In this document: piece by piece, positions 1 through 9,626 of the stretch
Layout: each line of letters opens with the position of its first letter
How positions within the stretch are numbered: position 1 is the first letter of the stretch
Origin: Prochlorococcus sp. AG-355-P07
Lineage (GTDB): Bacteria; Cyanobacteriota; Cyanobacteriia; PCC-6307; Cyanobiaceae
Assembly: GCA_003280575.1 (NCBI GenBank)
Contig: QCEN01000004.1
Coordinates: forward strand, 1-64,000
DNA length: 64,000 nucleotides
Direction of reading: 5' to 3'
The notes under the pieces: model-generated
What the model was told of the DNA's origin: nothing
Database searches by the model: none
What the model saw: only the letters and a program-made list of their open reading frames with translations
Program-made: the position numbers and the translations under genes

Positions 1-175
1 CGGCAGTAATTCTGAATCTAATAGTTCTTATACCAATAAATCCTCAGGTGCAGAAGGTTGGGAAGATAGAAGTTATGGAAACTCTCCTGAGAATTCTGAA
101 TATGAAAGTGGTAGAAGTCGAAGAAAAAGGGGAGTTTCAAATGGAAGCAATGCTTCAAATGATGAAAATCAGTAA
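1..175 (+). CDS. C-terminal end of an unknown protein (partial)
   Basis: An open frame runs in from the window edge (codons begin at base 2) and stops with TAA at 173-175, after about 57 codons. The visible tail is very rich in Ser, Asn, Gly and Glu, with a basic patch (GRSRRKRGV) near the end, and looks disordered. It overlaps the convergent dus stop codon by 7 bases. The domain that would identify the protein lies outside the window, so no function is proposed. Low complexity weakens any similarity argument; the frame is accepted because it stays open to a normally placed stop. Confidence 0.6.
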   Translation, partial: GSNSESNSSYTNKSSGAEGWEDRSYGNSPENSEYESGRSRRKRGVSNGSNASNDENQ

Positions 176-1173
176 CCCATTTCTTTAAGCATAGAAGTTA
201 ATCCAAGAAGATACTCAATATCTAATTCTTTACTTATAGATTTCATTGAAATTTGATTTCTCCAAATCTTTGCTTTTGGAATACCTTCGACTAAATTTAT
301 GAGATGTTTACATATATCCCAAGAATTTCCTCCTTCAGTTAAGTGATTATCTATATAAGGAATTAAAGAGAAGATGATATCTGAAGCAGATTTAGGTTTT
401 CTATTGATTCCATAAATTTTTTTATCGATTTCAGACCATCTTAAGGGATGTTTATACACCGATCGTCCTATCATTACACCATCAAAATCAATTAGAGCTT
501 TTAATGATTCATCGATATTTGTTAAGCCTCCATTGATTTCTATTAATAATTCTGGATTTAACTTTTTTAATTTTTTTACTACATCGTATTTAAGCGGAGG
601 AATAGTTCTGTTTTGTTTTGGATTTAGTCCTTTTAAAATGGCTTTTCTGGCGTGAACTGTAAATCTGTCTACACCAGCTTTTGCGATATATCTTACGAAA
701 TTATTTAAATTAGTAAAACTATCCTCGTTGTCTACTCCAATTCTGTGTTTAATCGTGATCGGTAAGCTGCAATTATTTTTTAAAGCATCTATGCATTTTG
801 CAACTTTTTCAGGATCCTTCATAAGCGAAGCACCAAAATTTCCAGAATTGACTCTTGGACTTGGACAACCAACATTAAAGTTTATTTCGTCATAACCCCA
901 ATCCTCTGCCATTTTGGCAACCTCTTTAAGAATATTGGGATTATCTCCCCCAAATTGAATCGATATCGGGTGTTCTTCATTATTAAAATTTAAAAATTGT
1001 TCTTTTTTATCCGTATGAAATAAACTTTGAGCCACAATCATTTCCGTATACAACAGAGCTTCAGAACTTATTTTTCTCATTAGCATTCTGAAATGTCTAT
1101 CAGTACAATCCATCATTGGAGCAATACTTAATTTATGAATATTTTTAATAGAATCTGTATGTATGGAACTCAT
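169..1173 (-). CDS. dus: tRNA-dihydrouridine synthase (DusA-like)
   Basis: FMN-dependent enzyme that reduces uridines in the tRNA D-loop to dihydrouridine. The N-terminus carries the family signature APMMDCTDRHFR (the family usually has APM.D.TD), and the catalytic-cysteine segment NVGCPSPRV lies near residue 100. The phosphate/FMN region INGGL and GVMIGR follows, as in a TIM-barrel Dus. I chose the ATG at 1173 (MSSIHTDS..., 334 aa), which fits the usual DusA length of about 330. The longer ATG at 1212 would put its coding region across the start of the divergent msrB. The C-terminus overlaps the upstream gene's end by 7 bases. Confidence 0.9.
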   Translation of the reverse strand: MSSIHTDSIKNIHKLSIAPMMDCTDRHFRMLMRKISSEALLYTEMIVAQSLFHTDKKEQFLNFNNEEHPISIQFGGDNPNILKEVAKMAEDWGYDEINFNVGCPSPRVNSGNFGASLMKDPEKVAKCIDALKNNCSLPITIKHRIGVDNEDSFTNLNNFVRYIAKAGVDRFTVHARKAILKGLNPKQNRTIPPLKYDVVKKLKKLNPELLIEINGGLTNIDESLKALIDFDGVMIGRSVYKHPLRWSEIDKKIYGINRKPKSASDIIFSLIPYIDNHLTEGGNSWDICKHLINLVEGIPKAKIWRNQISMKSISKELDIEYLLGLTSMLKEMGY

Positions 1174-1193
1174 TATTTTTTGTGAGTAAAAAT

Positions 1194-1688
1194 ATGAATC
1201 AATTTTTATCAAGAAGAACTTTTATTCTAATTCCTACTATGTCAATACTAAAAACATTTTTCAAGCCTATGCAAGTTTTGGCTTCTTCACTCGCTTCTAA
1301 AGAGGAGTGGAATTTATCTAAAGAAGAATGGAAATCCAGACTAAGTCCAGAATCTTATTATATTTTGAGGGAAGAAGGCACTGAAAGAGCTTTCAGTAGC
1401 GAATTAAATAATGAGAAAAGAAAAGGGGTTTTTCACTGCGCAGGATGTGATTTACCACTTTTTCTCTCAGATAAAAAGTTTGATAGCGGCACTGGATGGC
1501 CGAGTTTTTGGGATCCAATTCAAGGATCAGTTGCTACAAAGGTTGATTTTAAGTTGATTGTTCCAAGAACCGAATATCACTGCTCTAGATGCGGAGGTCA
1601 TCAAGGACACGTTTTTAATGATGGTCCACTTCCTACAGGCAAAAGATACTGCAATAACGGATTAGCATTAAGATTTGTTCCTGAGTAA
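1194..1688 (+). CDS. msrB: Peptide-methionine (R)-S-oxide reductase MsrB with Tat-like signal
   Basis: Repairs oxidised methionine (R-sulfoxide) in proteins. The MsrB fold is shown by two CxxC zinc pairs (CAGC and CSRC), the motif GTGWPSFW, GHQGHVF, and the catalytic Cys in RYCNNGLALRF near the C-terminus. Before the domain is an N-terminal extension with SRRTFILI followed by a hydrophobic stretch and an Ala/Ser segment (QVLASSLAS). This resembles a twin-arginine signal peptide and suggests export to the thylakoid lumen or periplasm; that is inference. I prefer ATG 1194 (164 aa); GTG 1182 is in frame and possible. It is divergent from dus with almost no spacer. Confidence 0.9.
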   Translation: MNQFLSRRTFILIPTMSILKTFFKPMQVLASSLASKEEWNLSKEEWKSRLSPESYYILREEGTERAFSSELNNEKRKGVFHCAGCDLPLFLSDKKFDSGTGWPSFWDPIQGSVATKVDFKLIVPRTEYHCSRCGGHQGHVFNDGPLPTGKRYCNNGLALRFVPE

Positions 1689-1695
1689 AAATTTG

Positions 1696-1709
1696 TGCGG
1701 CCTTCCGCA
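1696..1709 (+). terminator. Short GC hairpin after msrB
   Basis: TGCGG-CCTT-CCGCA forms a 5-bp perfect stem with a 4-nt loop, 8 bases after the msrB stop. A weak T-rich stretch (acttgttttg) follows. It could end msrB transcripts before grpE. The U-tract is imperfect, so this is only a candidate. Confidence 0.4.
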
Positions 1710-1763
1710 ACTTGTTTTGTGCATCACTTTATTGGAAAATGGTCTTATTAAATTTTTAGAAAA

Positions 1764-2483
1764 ATGATTGAAAATCAATCAGACAATATCGATATTAAAG
1801 AAAATGATATTTCTAATCAGGATAATGCTCCTGATAATACTTCATCTGCTGAAGATAAAGTTATTGAAAATGATGAATTATCTTCAGAAAAAATAGAAGA
1901 AATAAACACCGAAGAATTAAAAAACACTATTTCTAATAATGATGCAAGGTTAGAACAGTTAGAAAAAGAGCACGAAACATTAAAAAATCAATACGTAAGA
2001 ATTTCAGCAGATTTTGATAATTTTAGAAAAAGGCAGTCTAGAGATCAAGATGATTTAAAAGTCCAACTTGTTTCTAAAACTTTAACTGCAATACTTCCAA
2101 TCGTTGATAATTTTGAAAGAGCAAGACAACAACTAAAACCAGAAAGTGAAGAAGCTCAAGTCCTTCATAGAAGTTATCAAGGATTGTATAAACAATTGGT
2201 AGAAGTTTTAAAACAACAAGGAGTTGCCCCCATGAGAGTTGTTGGCCAGCAATTTGATCCAAATCTGCATGAAGCTGTATTAAGAGAGCCGAGTGAAGAG
2301 TTTAAAGAAGATTTTATTGTAGAAGAGTTGCAGCGAGGATATCATTTAGAGGGAAAGGTTTTGAGACATGCTTTGGTTAAAGTTTCTATGGGGCCAGGTA
2401 AACAAAATTCACAAGAAGAAGTAGAAAAGGATACAGTTGAAGAGAGTATTGATTCAGAGGAAAATACTTCTGAAGATGTATAA
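1764..2483 (+). CDS. grpE: GrpE, nucleotide exchange factor for DnaK
   Basis: Releases ADP from DnaK in the Hsp70 cycle. About 80 acidic, Asn/Ser-rich residues precede a long coiled coil ([20 protein letters not shown]), then the GrpE core with [16 protein letters not shown] and the C-terminal beta domain ([26 protein letters not shown]). The acidic, Glu-rich tail is also low complexity. The length of 239 aa is typical for cyanobacterial GrpE. dnaJ follows after 29 bases, so the two are probably co-transcribed. No dnaK lies in this window. Confidence 0.96.
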   Translation: MIENQSDNIDIKENDISNQDNAPDNTSSAEDKVIENDELSSEKIEEINTEELKNTISNNDARLEQLEKEHETLKNQYVRISADFDNFRKRQSRDQDDLKVQLVSKTLTAILPIVDNFERARQQLKPESEEAQVLHRSYQGLYKQLVEVLKQQGVAPMRVVGQQFDPNLHEAVLREPSEEFKEDFIVEELQRGYHLEGKVLRHALVKVSMGPGKQNSQEEVEKDTVEESIDSEENTSEDV

Positions 2484-2512
2484 ATTCCAAATTTTTACTT
2501 GAGCATTATTTA

Positions 2513-3637
2513 ATGGCTGATTTTTATCAAATACTTGGAGTTTCACGAGATGCTGATGCTGATACCTTAAAAAGGGCTTATAGAAAATTAGCAAGACAAT
2601 ATCATCCTGACGTTAATAAAGAACCTGGTGCTGAAGATAAATTTAAAGAAATTGGCAAGGCTTATGAAGCATTAGCTGATCCTGAAACTAGAGCTAGATA
2701 TGATCAGTTTGGAGAGGCTGGTCTTGGAGGTGCCGCTGGAATGCCTGATATGGGCGATATGGGCGGGTTTGCAGATTTATTTGAAACCTTTTTTAATGGC
2801 TTTGGAGGGCAAACTCCACAGGGAGGAAGAACTCAAAGAAGAGGTCCTCAACAAGGAGATGATTTAAGATATGATCTAAATGTTGATTTTAAAGATGCAA
2901 TATTTGGCCAACAAAGGGAAATTACAATTCCTCATCTCGAGACTTGTGAAGTCTGTAGGGGAACAGGTGCCAAACCAGGAACCGGACCAAAAACTTGCAC
3001 AACTTGTGGAGGAAGTGGACAAGTTAGAAGAGCTACGAGAACACCATTTGGTAATTTCACTCAAGTAGCTGAATGTCCTGCATGTAATGGAGCTGGTCAA
3101 ATAATCTCAGACCCATGCGCAAGTTGCGGTGGTAATGGAGTAAAGCAAGTCAGAAAAAAATTACGAATTAATATTCCTGCAGGAGTTGATACTGGTACAA
3201 AATTAAGAGTTTCGGGAGAGGGAAATGTTGGTTTAAAAGGAGGCCCACCTGGAGATCTTTATGTTTTTATCAAGGTGAAGAATGATTCGAAATTAAAAAG
3301 AGACGGTGTGACTATTTATTCAGAAATAGTTGTGAGTTATTTACAGGCAATTTTAGGAGATACTGTTGAAATTACTACAGTTGATGGCAAAGTTAATTTA
3401 AAAATTCCTAGTGGTACGCAACCAAATACAACTCTTTCACTAGAGAATAAAGGGGTACCTAGACTTGGTAATCCAGTTGCCAGAGGAAATCACGAAGTTC
3501 TAGTTAAGGTAAAATTGCCAACTCGTATAACTGATGAAGAGCGAAATCTTTTAGAGGATTTAGCTTCTCAGTATTCAGATAAAAATATTAATTCCAATAG
3601 TGGACTTTTTAGTAAATTATTTGGTAAAGAATCTTAA
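2513..3637 (+). CDS. dnaJ: DnaJ, type I Hsp40 co-chaperone
   Basis: Stimulates DnaK ATPase and delivers unfolded clients. Domains in order: J-domain (residues 1-65, with HPD in [10 protein letters not shown]), a Gly/Phe-rich linker (about 75-115), four CxxCxGxG zinc motifs ([32 protein letters not shown]), then the C-terminal substrate-binding domains. This is the full type I architecture at the usual length. Its stop overlaps the start of the TusA-like gene by one base (TAATG), which suggests translational coupling. Confidence 0.97.
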   Translation: MADFYQILGVSRDADADTLKRAYRKLARQYHPDVNKEPGAEDKFKEIGKAYEALADPETRARYDQFGEAGLGGAAGMPDMGDMGGFADLFETFFNGFGGQTPQGGRTQRRGPQQGDDLRYDLNVDFKDAIFGQQREITIPHLETCEVCRGTGAKPGTGPKTCTTCGGSGQVRRATRTPFGNFTQVAECPACNGAGQIISDPCASCGGNGVKQVRKKLRINIPAGVDTGTKLRVSGEGNVGLKGGPPGDLYVFIKVKNDSKLKRDGVTIYSEIVVSYLQAILGDTVEITTVDGKVNLKIPSGTQPNTTLSLENKGVPRLGNPVARGNHEVLVKVKLPTRITDEERNLLEDLASQYSDKNINSNSGLFSKLFGKES

Positions 3638-3867
3638 TGACTTTTTTGAAGTATTTGGATCTGAAATCTGTTCCATGTCCTTTAAATGTCGTCAAGATCA
3701 AATTAGCTTTAGAGAAGTTATCTAAAAATGAACAACTTATTGTTGAATTAGATAAAGGTGAACCAGAAGAAATGGTATTCAAAAATTTAAAAGAAATGGG
3801 ATGTTTTTATGAACAAATCAAAGGGCATGAAAGATTTATAAAAATAAAAATTCTAAATGAAAAATAA
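3637..3867 (+). CDS. TusA/SirA-like sulfur-carrier family protein
   Basis: A 76-residue protein with the TusA-type opening LDLKSVPCPLNVVKIKLAL. The Cys of CPxP-like CPLN would carry the persulfide, and a short alpha/beta fold follows, ending in a basic strand (ERFIKIKIL). In the family the second Pro of CPxP is usual; here it is Asn. TusA proteins move sulfur to tRNA thiolation or cofactor synthesis; the actual acceptor cannot be deduced here. It sits between dnaJ (1-nt overlap) and rsgA (11-nt overlap), so it is part of one transcription unit. Confidence 0.8.
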   Translation: MTFLKYLDLKSVPCPLNVVKIKLALEKLSKNEQLIVELDKGEPEEMVFKNLKEMGCFYEQIKGHERFIKIKILNEK

Positions 3868-4774
3868 TAGTAAAAATTTAGGTTTAGTTACGAAAAAATT
3901 TAATGAATTTTTCTTTGTTGACCTTAAAAATAAAGAAAACTTTGGAAATAGCGAGAGATTTTTATGTAAGGTAAGAAAGTCTATAAATTTCAAAGATCAA
4001 TTTATTTATGTTGGAGATGAAGTAGAAATTGATAATATTGATTTAACAAGCAAACGGGCAGTAATAGTAAGTCTAAAAAAAAGACTAAATTTACTAAATA
4101 GACCATCAGTTGCAAACATTTCTAATATTTACATTACTTTTTCAGTTGAAGAGCCAAAGTTAAATTTATCTCAAGTCAATAGGTTTTTGATATCAGCAGA
4201 ATCTATGGGGGTAGAAGTGTCATTAGTTTTGACTAAGTGTGATTTAATATCAGACAAAAAACAGATTTTTTTAATTGATAAATTTAAGAAATGGGGTTAC
4301 CAAGCAATTACTTTAAATTTACATGTATCTGATCACTTTGAAGATTTATTAGCTCAGTTAAAGAAAAAAAAGTGCTCTATTTTTATGGGTCCATCCGGTG
4401 TTGGTAAAACTACTTTGCTTAACAAGATAATTCCAGGTCTTCAAAATAGTACTGCTCCAGTTTCCAATAAAATTAAGAGAGGAAAAAACACTACTCGAAA
4501 TGTTGAGTTATTTTCCATATCTAATCAAAGTTATATTGTTGATACACCAGGTTTTAATATGCAACCTTTTGAGGTTGATATAAGATTTTTGCCACATCTC
4601 TTTTCGGAAATACATAAACAAGTAATCGATGAAGGAATTAGGTGTAAATTTCGGGACTGCTTACATTTGAATGATGAAGGCTGTAATTTAAATAAATCTT
4701 TTGAAAGGTATTCTTTTTATAAAGAAATGATCGAGTCTTCTAAGAATCACTATTATCAAAACCCGGAAGATTAA
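3857..4774 (+). CDS. rsgA: RsgA (YjeQ/EngC), ribosome small-subunit GTPase
   Basis: Late 30S maturation GTPase. An N-terminal OB-like domain (residues 1-75) precedes a circularly permuted GTPase with the G-motifs in permuted order: TKCD (G4), then [12 protein letters not shown] (P-loop, near residue 180), then DTPGFN (G3). The C-terminal zinc finger is visible as [14 protein letters not shown]. The length of 305 aa is normal. It begins inside the TusA-like gene (11-nt overlap) and ends inside the convergent YbaB gene (35-nt overlap), so the last 11 codons of each share DNA. Confidence 0.95.
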   Translation: MKNNSKNLGLVTKKFNEFFFVDLKNKENFGNSERFLCKVRKSINFKDQFIYVGDEVEIDNIDLTSKRAVIVSLKKRLNLLNRPSVANISNIYITFSVEEPKLNLSQVNRFLISAESMGVEVSLVLTKCDLISDKKQIFLIDKFKKWGYQAITLNLHVSDHFEDLLAQLKKKKCSIFMGPSGVGKTTLLNKIIPGLQNSTAPVSNKIKRGKNTTRNVELFSISNQSYIVDTPGFNMQPFEVDIRFLPHLFSEIHKQVIDEGIRCKFRDCLHLNDEGCNLNKSFERYSFYKEMIESSKNHYYQNPED

Positions 4775-5090
4775 GATTTAATCCACCAGTTAAATCATTC
4801 ATTCGTTCTTTCATAGTGGTAGTAGATAATTCATGAGCTTTTTGAATGGCTTGTAATATGTTTTGCTCAATTTTTTCTTTATCTGAATTAAAAACATTTT
4901 CTTGCACTTCTACTTTTAGAGGGACTTGGTTGCCACTTATCCAGACTTTTACCATTTCATCATCACTTTTCCCTTCAATCTCCATATTTTCAAGTTCATC
5001 TTGTAATTTTTGAGCATCTTGTTGTATTTGTTTAGCTTTTTTAAAAGCTTCTGTTAGTTGTCCAAAATTTGGAAGTCCAAAACCCGCCAT
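4740..5090 (-). CDS. YbaB/EbfC-family nucleoid-associated protein
   Basis: Small DNA-binding protein of the YbaB/EbfC family, which forms tweezer-like dimers. Typical features are the Gly/Phe-rich start ([11 protein letters not shown]), the amphipathic helix ([19 protein letters not shown]), and a central sheet ([15 protein letters not shown]). A C-terminal helix ends in a Gly/Leu-rich tail. I chose the ATG at 5090 (116 aa), which matches family N-termini; a longer in-frame start at 5129 would overlap murB. It probably follows murB in a minus-strand unit. The 35-nt convergent overlap with rsgA is notable. Confidence 0.88.
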   Translation of the reverse strand: MAGFGLPNFGQLTEAFKKAKQIQQDAQKLQDELENMEIEGKSDDEMVKVWISGNQVPLKVEVQENVFNSDKEKIEQNILQAIQKAHELSTTTMKERMNDLTGGLNLNLPGFDNSDS

Positions 5091-5106
5091 TTTAATAAAA
5101 GTTACT

Positions 5107-6000
5107 TTAATTAGGATAGTCAAAACCAATCATTCTTACTTCCGGTTGCAGATAAATCCCTTTGTTTTGTAGTATTTTTTGTTGAATTACGGTTATTAAT
5201 TCATAAATATCTCTTGAACTTGCTGAAGAATTGTTAATTATAAAATTTGAATGCAGTGTAGAAATTTCTGCTCCCCCAATTTGAAATCCCTTTAAACCCA
5301 TATCATCAATTAATTTCGCTGCATAATTATTTTCAGGATTTTTAAAAACGCTACCAAAACTTGGTAGATGATATGGTTGCGTTTCCGTTTTTAATTTAAG
5401 GTTATTTTTGGTTGTTTGAATTAATTGTTCTAGATTTCCATTAGGCTCAAAATGAAGCTTTGCACTAATAATTGCTAAATTATTACTTTGGAAAGAACTA
5501 AATCTATACTCAAAATCGATATCTTTTCTTTCAATATCAAGTTTTTCATTAGTTATATGATTTATAGCTTTTACGGAAATAAGATTTTTTGCTAATGATA
5601 AGCTCCCTGTCCCAGCATTCATATAAATTGCGCCTCCTAAAGTACCTGGAATTCCAACAGCCCATTCTCCTCCTTTTAATCTATTTTTAGCGAGAGAATT
5701 AGATAATGTTGGGAGCATAACACCTGCTTCCGCTTCAACGATTCCTGTATAAGGCTCTATCACTAGTGTCTTCATTTTCTTTGTACATATAACCAAACCT
5801 TTTATAAAAATATTATTTATTAGTAGATTTGAACCTGCTCCAATTATTTGGCATTTATGTTTATTTGAATTAGCCCATTTTATTAGAAATAAAAATTCAT
5901 CAGTATTTCTTGGTTCAGCAAAATATTCAGCTACACCTCCAACTTTTATAGTTGTGTAAGTACTCAGATTAGAATTCCTAGTAAAAATTTTCTTATTCAT
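5107..6000 (-). CDS. murB: MurB, UDP-N-acetylenolpyruvoylglucosamine reductase
   Basis: NADPH- and FAD-dependent second step in UDP-MurNAc synthesis for peptidoglycan. Seen: the N-terminal TTIKVGG, the FAD-binding [23 protein letters not shown], and the C-terminal [11 protein letters not shown] plus [15 protein letters not shown]. The [10 protein letters not shown] version belongs to the type II MurB class. At 297 aa it is normal. It lies 11 bases after murC on the same strand, so murC-murB form a unit that feeds UDP-MurNAc to MurC. Confidence 0.96.
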   Translation of the reverse strand: MNKKIFTRNSNLSTYTTIKVGGVAEYFAEPRNTDEFLFLIKWANSNKHKCQIIGAGSNLLINNIFIKGLVICTKKMKTLVIEPYTGIVEAEAGVMLPTLSNSLAKNRLKGGEWAVGIPGTLGGAIYMNAGTGSLSLAKNLISVKAINHITNEKLDIERKDIDFEYRFSSFQSNNLAIISAKLHFEPNGNLEQLIQTTKNNLKLKTETQPYHLPSFGSVFKNPENNYAAKLIDDMGLKGFQIGGAEISTLHSNFIINNSSASSRDIYELITVIQQKILQNKGIYLQPEVRMIGFDYPN

Positions 6001-6011
6001 AAATTAGTGAA

Positions 6012-7424
6012 CTATCCCAATTTTTTTTCATTTAAAATTGACCAGAAATTATGACAATCACCAGCTCCCATATTCAAAATTAAATCCCCTCTTTGAGTTA
6101 ATTCATAAAAATGTTTTGTAATTTCATGATAATTATTTATGAAACTAACATTTTTGTTTTGTTTACAAATCAGATTAGTGATAATTTCCGAAGTTATTCT
6201 ATCTACGTTTCCTTCTCCTGCTGCATAAATACTAGTTACATAAATAACATCTGCTTTTGATAATTCTTCAGCAAATTGTTTAGCAAATTGCTTTACTCGA
6301 GTGTATCTATGGGGCTGAAAAATAGCTATTAATCTACTTTTATTAAATTCATTATTATTTTTTTGCTTAATAAATAATCTTCCTAATTTAATAGTCTCTT
6401 TTATTTCGTTTGGGTGATGTGCATAATCATCATATAAATGCCTTTCATCTATTTTGCCTCTGTATTCAAATCTTTTTTTTGGTAGTTTAAGGTATTTTAT
6501 ATTTTTCTTTATTTCTAAAAAATCTACACCAATCATTCTTGAAGCTGCTATCGCAGCTGTGATGTTAGATAAATTGTGTAAGCCTGGAATTGGAATATTT
6601 ATATTACTGATAAAATTTCCATTTTCATAATATTTTCCAATCGTTTGACTTTTACTTATTTCAGTAGGGATTAAGGCATAACTAACGTTGATTGATGTAA
6701 TGTTTGACCAATTGCTTGCAGAATGAAAATTATTCCGAGAAATTTCACAATCAAAATTAATTAATAATTTTTTAGAATTTTTAGCGAAATCTTTAAAAGA
6801 ATATATAACTTCCTTTAAATCAGAGAAATGATCGCAATGATCAAAATCAATGTTATTTATTATTCCAAAATCACATTTATATCTATTTATTGTGCCATCA
6901 GACTCATCAACTTCAGCTACTAAGAATTTTGTATTTTCTAAATGACAATTAGAATTGTAGATAGGGATTATTCCTCCAGTGATTGAAGAAGAATTATGAG
7001 TACATAACTCAAGGAGTGTGGAAAGAAATGTACTGGTTGATGTTTTTCCATGGCTGCCTGCAACTGCTAGTGAAGTATAGGATTGCATTAAAAGTGCAAG
7101 AATCTCTGAACGATGTTTTACTGGTAAATTTTTTTTTCTACAGTACATTAATTCTTTATTTTCTGGTTTGATAGCTGTGCTTACAACAAAATTAATAAAT
7201 TTTTTGTTAAATTTCGAAGTTACATATTCAATATTTTGTTCAATTTGAGAATTGAAGATAATTGCGCCTAATTTTTCTAATTTTTTAGTTTCATTATTTA
7301 TAACTAAATCAGACCCTGAAATTGAATAACCTTTTTTCAGTAAACCCATTGCAATTGCTGACATTCCAATACCTCCCACTCCAATAAAATGAAAATGATT
7401 TTTAGGTATTAATTCTTTACTCAA
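6012..7424 (-). CDS. murC: MurC, UDP-N-acetylmuramate--L-alanine ligase
   Basis: ATP-dependent addition of L-Ala to UDP-MurNAc. The N-terminal Rossmann motif is HFIGVGGIGMSAIA, the ATP loop is AGSHGKTSTS (near residue 120), and the Mur-ligase core has EVDESDGT, NNIDFDHCDHF and DDYAHHPNEI. The C-terminal domain includes FQPHRYTR. The length of 470 aa fits. murB follows immediately. It is divergent from gap2 across a 192-base spacer. Confidence 0.97.
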   Translation of the reverse strand: MSKELIPKNHFHFIGVGGIGMSAIAMGLLKKGYSISGSDLVINNETKKLEKLGAIIFNSQIEQNIEYVTSKFNKKFINFVVSTAIKPENKELMYCRKKNLPVKHRSEILALLMQSYTSLAVAGSHGKTSTSTFLSTLLELCTHNSSSITGGIIPIYNSNCHLENTKFLVAEVDESDGTINRYKCDFGIINNIDFDHCDHFSDLKEVIYSFKDFAKNSKKLLINFDCEISRNNFHSASNWSNITSINVSYALIPTEISKSQTIGKYYENGNFISNINIPIPGLHNLSNITAAIAASRMIGVDFLEIKKNIKYLKLPKKRFEYRGKIDERHLYDDYAHHPNEIKETIKLGRLFIKQKNNNEFNKSRLIAIFQPHRYTRVKQFAKQFAEELSKADVIYVTSIYAAGEGNVDRITSEIITNLICKQNKNVSFINNYHEITKHFYELTQRGDLILNMGAGDCHNFWSILNEKKLG

Positions 7425-7616
7425 TGTTTATCTTTTACTTAAATTAAAATAACTTCAAAGTAAAATTTTGGTATTTTTTCTTAAAAAAAAATCATTTTTT
7501 TTCTTGAATTAATACAAAACTAGACTTATTTGCTTAATAAATCAAAAAAACCTTACGTTATTGCACAAAATTCAGTATGATCAGCAACTTAGGTTAATCA
7601 TTCAGAATTATTTGTT

Positions 7617-8639
7617 ATGACTTTGCGTGTTGCAATTAACGGGTTTGGCAGAATTGGTCGAAACTTTATGCGTTGTTGGCTTAGTAGAGGTGCTTACACA
7701 AATATTGAAGTTGTCGGTATTAATGTAACTTCAGATCCAAAGACCAATGCTCACTTATTAAAGTACGATTCAGTCCTTGGCCAACTTGATGGTGTTGATA
7801 TTAAGTTTACTGACGATACTTTTGTTATTAATAACAAAACAATTAAGTGCTTCTCTGACAGAAATCCACTGAATCTCCCTTGGAAAGATTGGGGTGTAGA
7901 TTTAGTTATTGAATCAACTGGGGTGTTTAATACAGATGTTGGGGCAAGCAAGCACTTAGATGTGGGAGCAAAAAAAGTAATCTTAACTGCGCCGGGTAAA
8001 GGTGCTGGTGTTGGTACTTATGTAGTTGGAGTTAATGCAGATACATATACCCATAATGACTATGATATCTTGAGTAATGCTAGTTGCACGACAAATTGTT
8101 TAGCTCCAGTTGTTAAAGTATTAGACCAAACTTTTGGAATCAACAAAGGATTGATGACTACAATTCATAGTTATACTGGCGATCAAAGAATTTTAGATAA
8201 TAGCCATAGAGATTTAAGAAGGGCTAGAGCTGCTGCAACAAATATAGTTCCAACTTCAACAGGTGCAGCTAAAGCTGTAGCTCTCGTTTACCCAGAAATG
8301 AAAGGTAAATTAACCGGAATTGCAATGAGAGTTCCTACACCTAATGTTTCGGCTGTGGATTTCGTTTTTGAATCTTCTAAAAATGTCACAAGCGATGAAG
8401 TAAATAATGCTCTTAAAGAAGCTTCTTTAGGTTCAATGAAGGGAATTATTAAGTATGGTGATGAACCATTAGTGTCAAGTGATTATGCAGGAACTAATGA
8501 ATCATCCATTCTAGATAGTGACCTCACTATGTGCATCGGCGATAACCTTGTTAAGGTCCTTGCATGGTATGACAACGAGTGGGGTTATAGTCAAAGAGTG
8601 GTAGATTTAGCAGAGATTGTTGCTAAAAATTGGGAGTAA
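7617..8639 (+). CDS. gap2: Glyceraldehyde-3-phosphate dehydrogenase, Calvin-cycle type
   Basis: Interconverts 1,3-bisphosphoglycerate and glyceraldehyde-3-phosphate. Seen: the NAD(P) fold start [15 protein letters not shown], the catalytic [10 protein letters not shown] with Cys near residue 155, the HSYTGDQ segment, and the C-terminal WYDNEWGYS. Cyanobacterial Gap2 is the form used in photosynthetic carbon reduction with NADPH. Assignment to Gap2 rather than glycolytic Gap1 rests on overall resemblance and organism type. A 192-base AT-rich spacer upstream separates it from divergent murC and should hold both promoters; I could not fix their boxes. Confidence 0.95.
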   Translation: MTLRVAINGFGRIGRNFMRCWLSRGAYTNIEVVGINVTSDPKTNAHLLKYDSVLGQLDGVDIKFTDDTFVINNKTIKCFSDRNPLNLPWKDWGVDLVIESTGVFNTDVGASKHLDVGAKKVILTAPGKGAGVGTYVVGVNADTYTHNDYDILSNASCTTNCLAPVVKVLDQTFGINKGLMTTIHSYTGDQRILDNSHRDLRRARAAATNIVPTSTGAAKAVALVYPEMKGKLTGIAMRVPTPNVSAVDFVFESSKNVTSDEVNNALKEASLGSMKGIIKYGDEPLVSSDYAGTNESSILDSDLTMCIGDNLVKVLAWYDNEWGYSQRVVDLAEIVAKNWE

Positions 8640-9626
8640 TCAAAAATGTTTGAAAGGTGTATTTTTCAATAATTTATTTTTCTTTTTATCTTTAAATTCT
8701 ATCGAAGGTTCACCTTCAATAAAAAAACCAATCTCGGTAACATTATTATCCAATTTTGAAAATTCTCTTGCCCATTTTTTAGGCAATGAAAAAACTAGTT
8801 TGTAGTCTTCACCGCCAAAAAAATAATATTCATCCCATTTATCTCCTTTTGGCCAATCCTTATCTTTAGGTATTTTTTCGTAATTTATTATCGCTTTACA
8901 GTTGCTTGCAATTGCTAAATCTTGTACGGCTTGAAATAGGCCATCACTGCTATCAGTACAACCTATTCTCGTTATTTTCTTATTGGGGCGAGTTTTAAGC
9001 AGATTTGCTAGAAAATGTGGGTAAATTTTAGGGCGAGTGAAATGTTCCATTGACTGTTTGATTAATCTTTTACTTAGAGAAATATCATTTTCAAAATTAT
9101 TTTTATTTTTTATCATAAATCCTAATTTGCTAAGACCATGAATTCCTGTGGTTAAGATTATTTCACCTGGGCTACATGCGTTTCTTTTTAATTCAAGTTC
9201 CCCTTGAATTCCAAGAGCCGTAATTGATATTGTTTTTTGATTTCCTCTTGAGCAGTCTCCTCCAAGAATAATTCCACCATATTTTTTTAAAGCTTTATCG
9301 ATACCCTTATATAATTCTTCAACCCAAAACCATTCGGTTTTTGCAGGTAAAATAAGACTTATTGTAATTCCTATAGTTTTTTTGCTACCACTGGATAATA
9401 AGTCAGAGATATTACTGACTACTGCTTTCCAACCAATATCTTGAGGGCTAATGGTGACGTCATTGAAATGAACATTTTCAACCAAAGTATCATTATTAAT
9501 AAGTAGTTTTTCTTTTTTAGTTATGATTAAAGCACAATCATCTGAAGCTTGATTTTTAGGCATAAATTTTTTAAGCCTATTTATTAATTCTTTTTCTCCT
9601 ATATCTTCTAATAATTCTTTACGCAT
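8640..9626 (-). CDS. thiL: ThiL, thiamine-monophosphate kinase
   Basis: Phosphorylates thiamine monophosphate to the active cofactor thiamine diphosphate. Motifs of the AIR-synthase/ThiL fold: DDCALI near residue 30, VSNISDLLSSG, GGDCSRG, DSSDGLFQA and FFGGEDYKLVF. The length of 328 aa is typical. Its stop immediately follows the convergent gap2 stop. Its start overlaps the end of the cyclophilin gene by 8 bases, so the two are probably co-transcribed. Confidence 0.94.
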   Translation of the reverse strand: MRKELLEDIGEKELINRLKKFMPKNQASDDCALIITKKEKLLINNDTLVENVHFNDVTISPQDIGWKAVVSNISDLLSSGSKKTIGITISLILPAKTEWFWVEELYKGIDKALKKYGGIILGGDCSRGNQKTISITALGIQGELELKRNACSPGEIILTTGIHGLSKLGFMIKNKNNFENDISLSKRLIKQSMEHFTRPKIYPHFLANLLKTRPNKKITRIGCTDSSDGLFQAVQDLAIASNCKAIINYEKIPKDKDWPKGDKWDEYYFFGGEDYKLVFSLPKKWAREFSKLDNNVTEIGFFIEGEPSIEFKDKKKNKLLKNTPFKHF

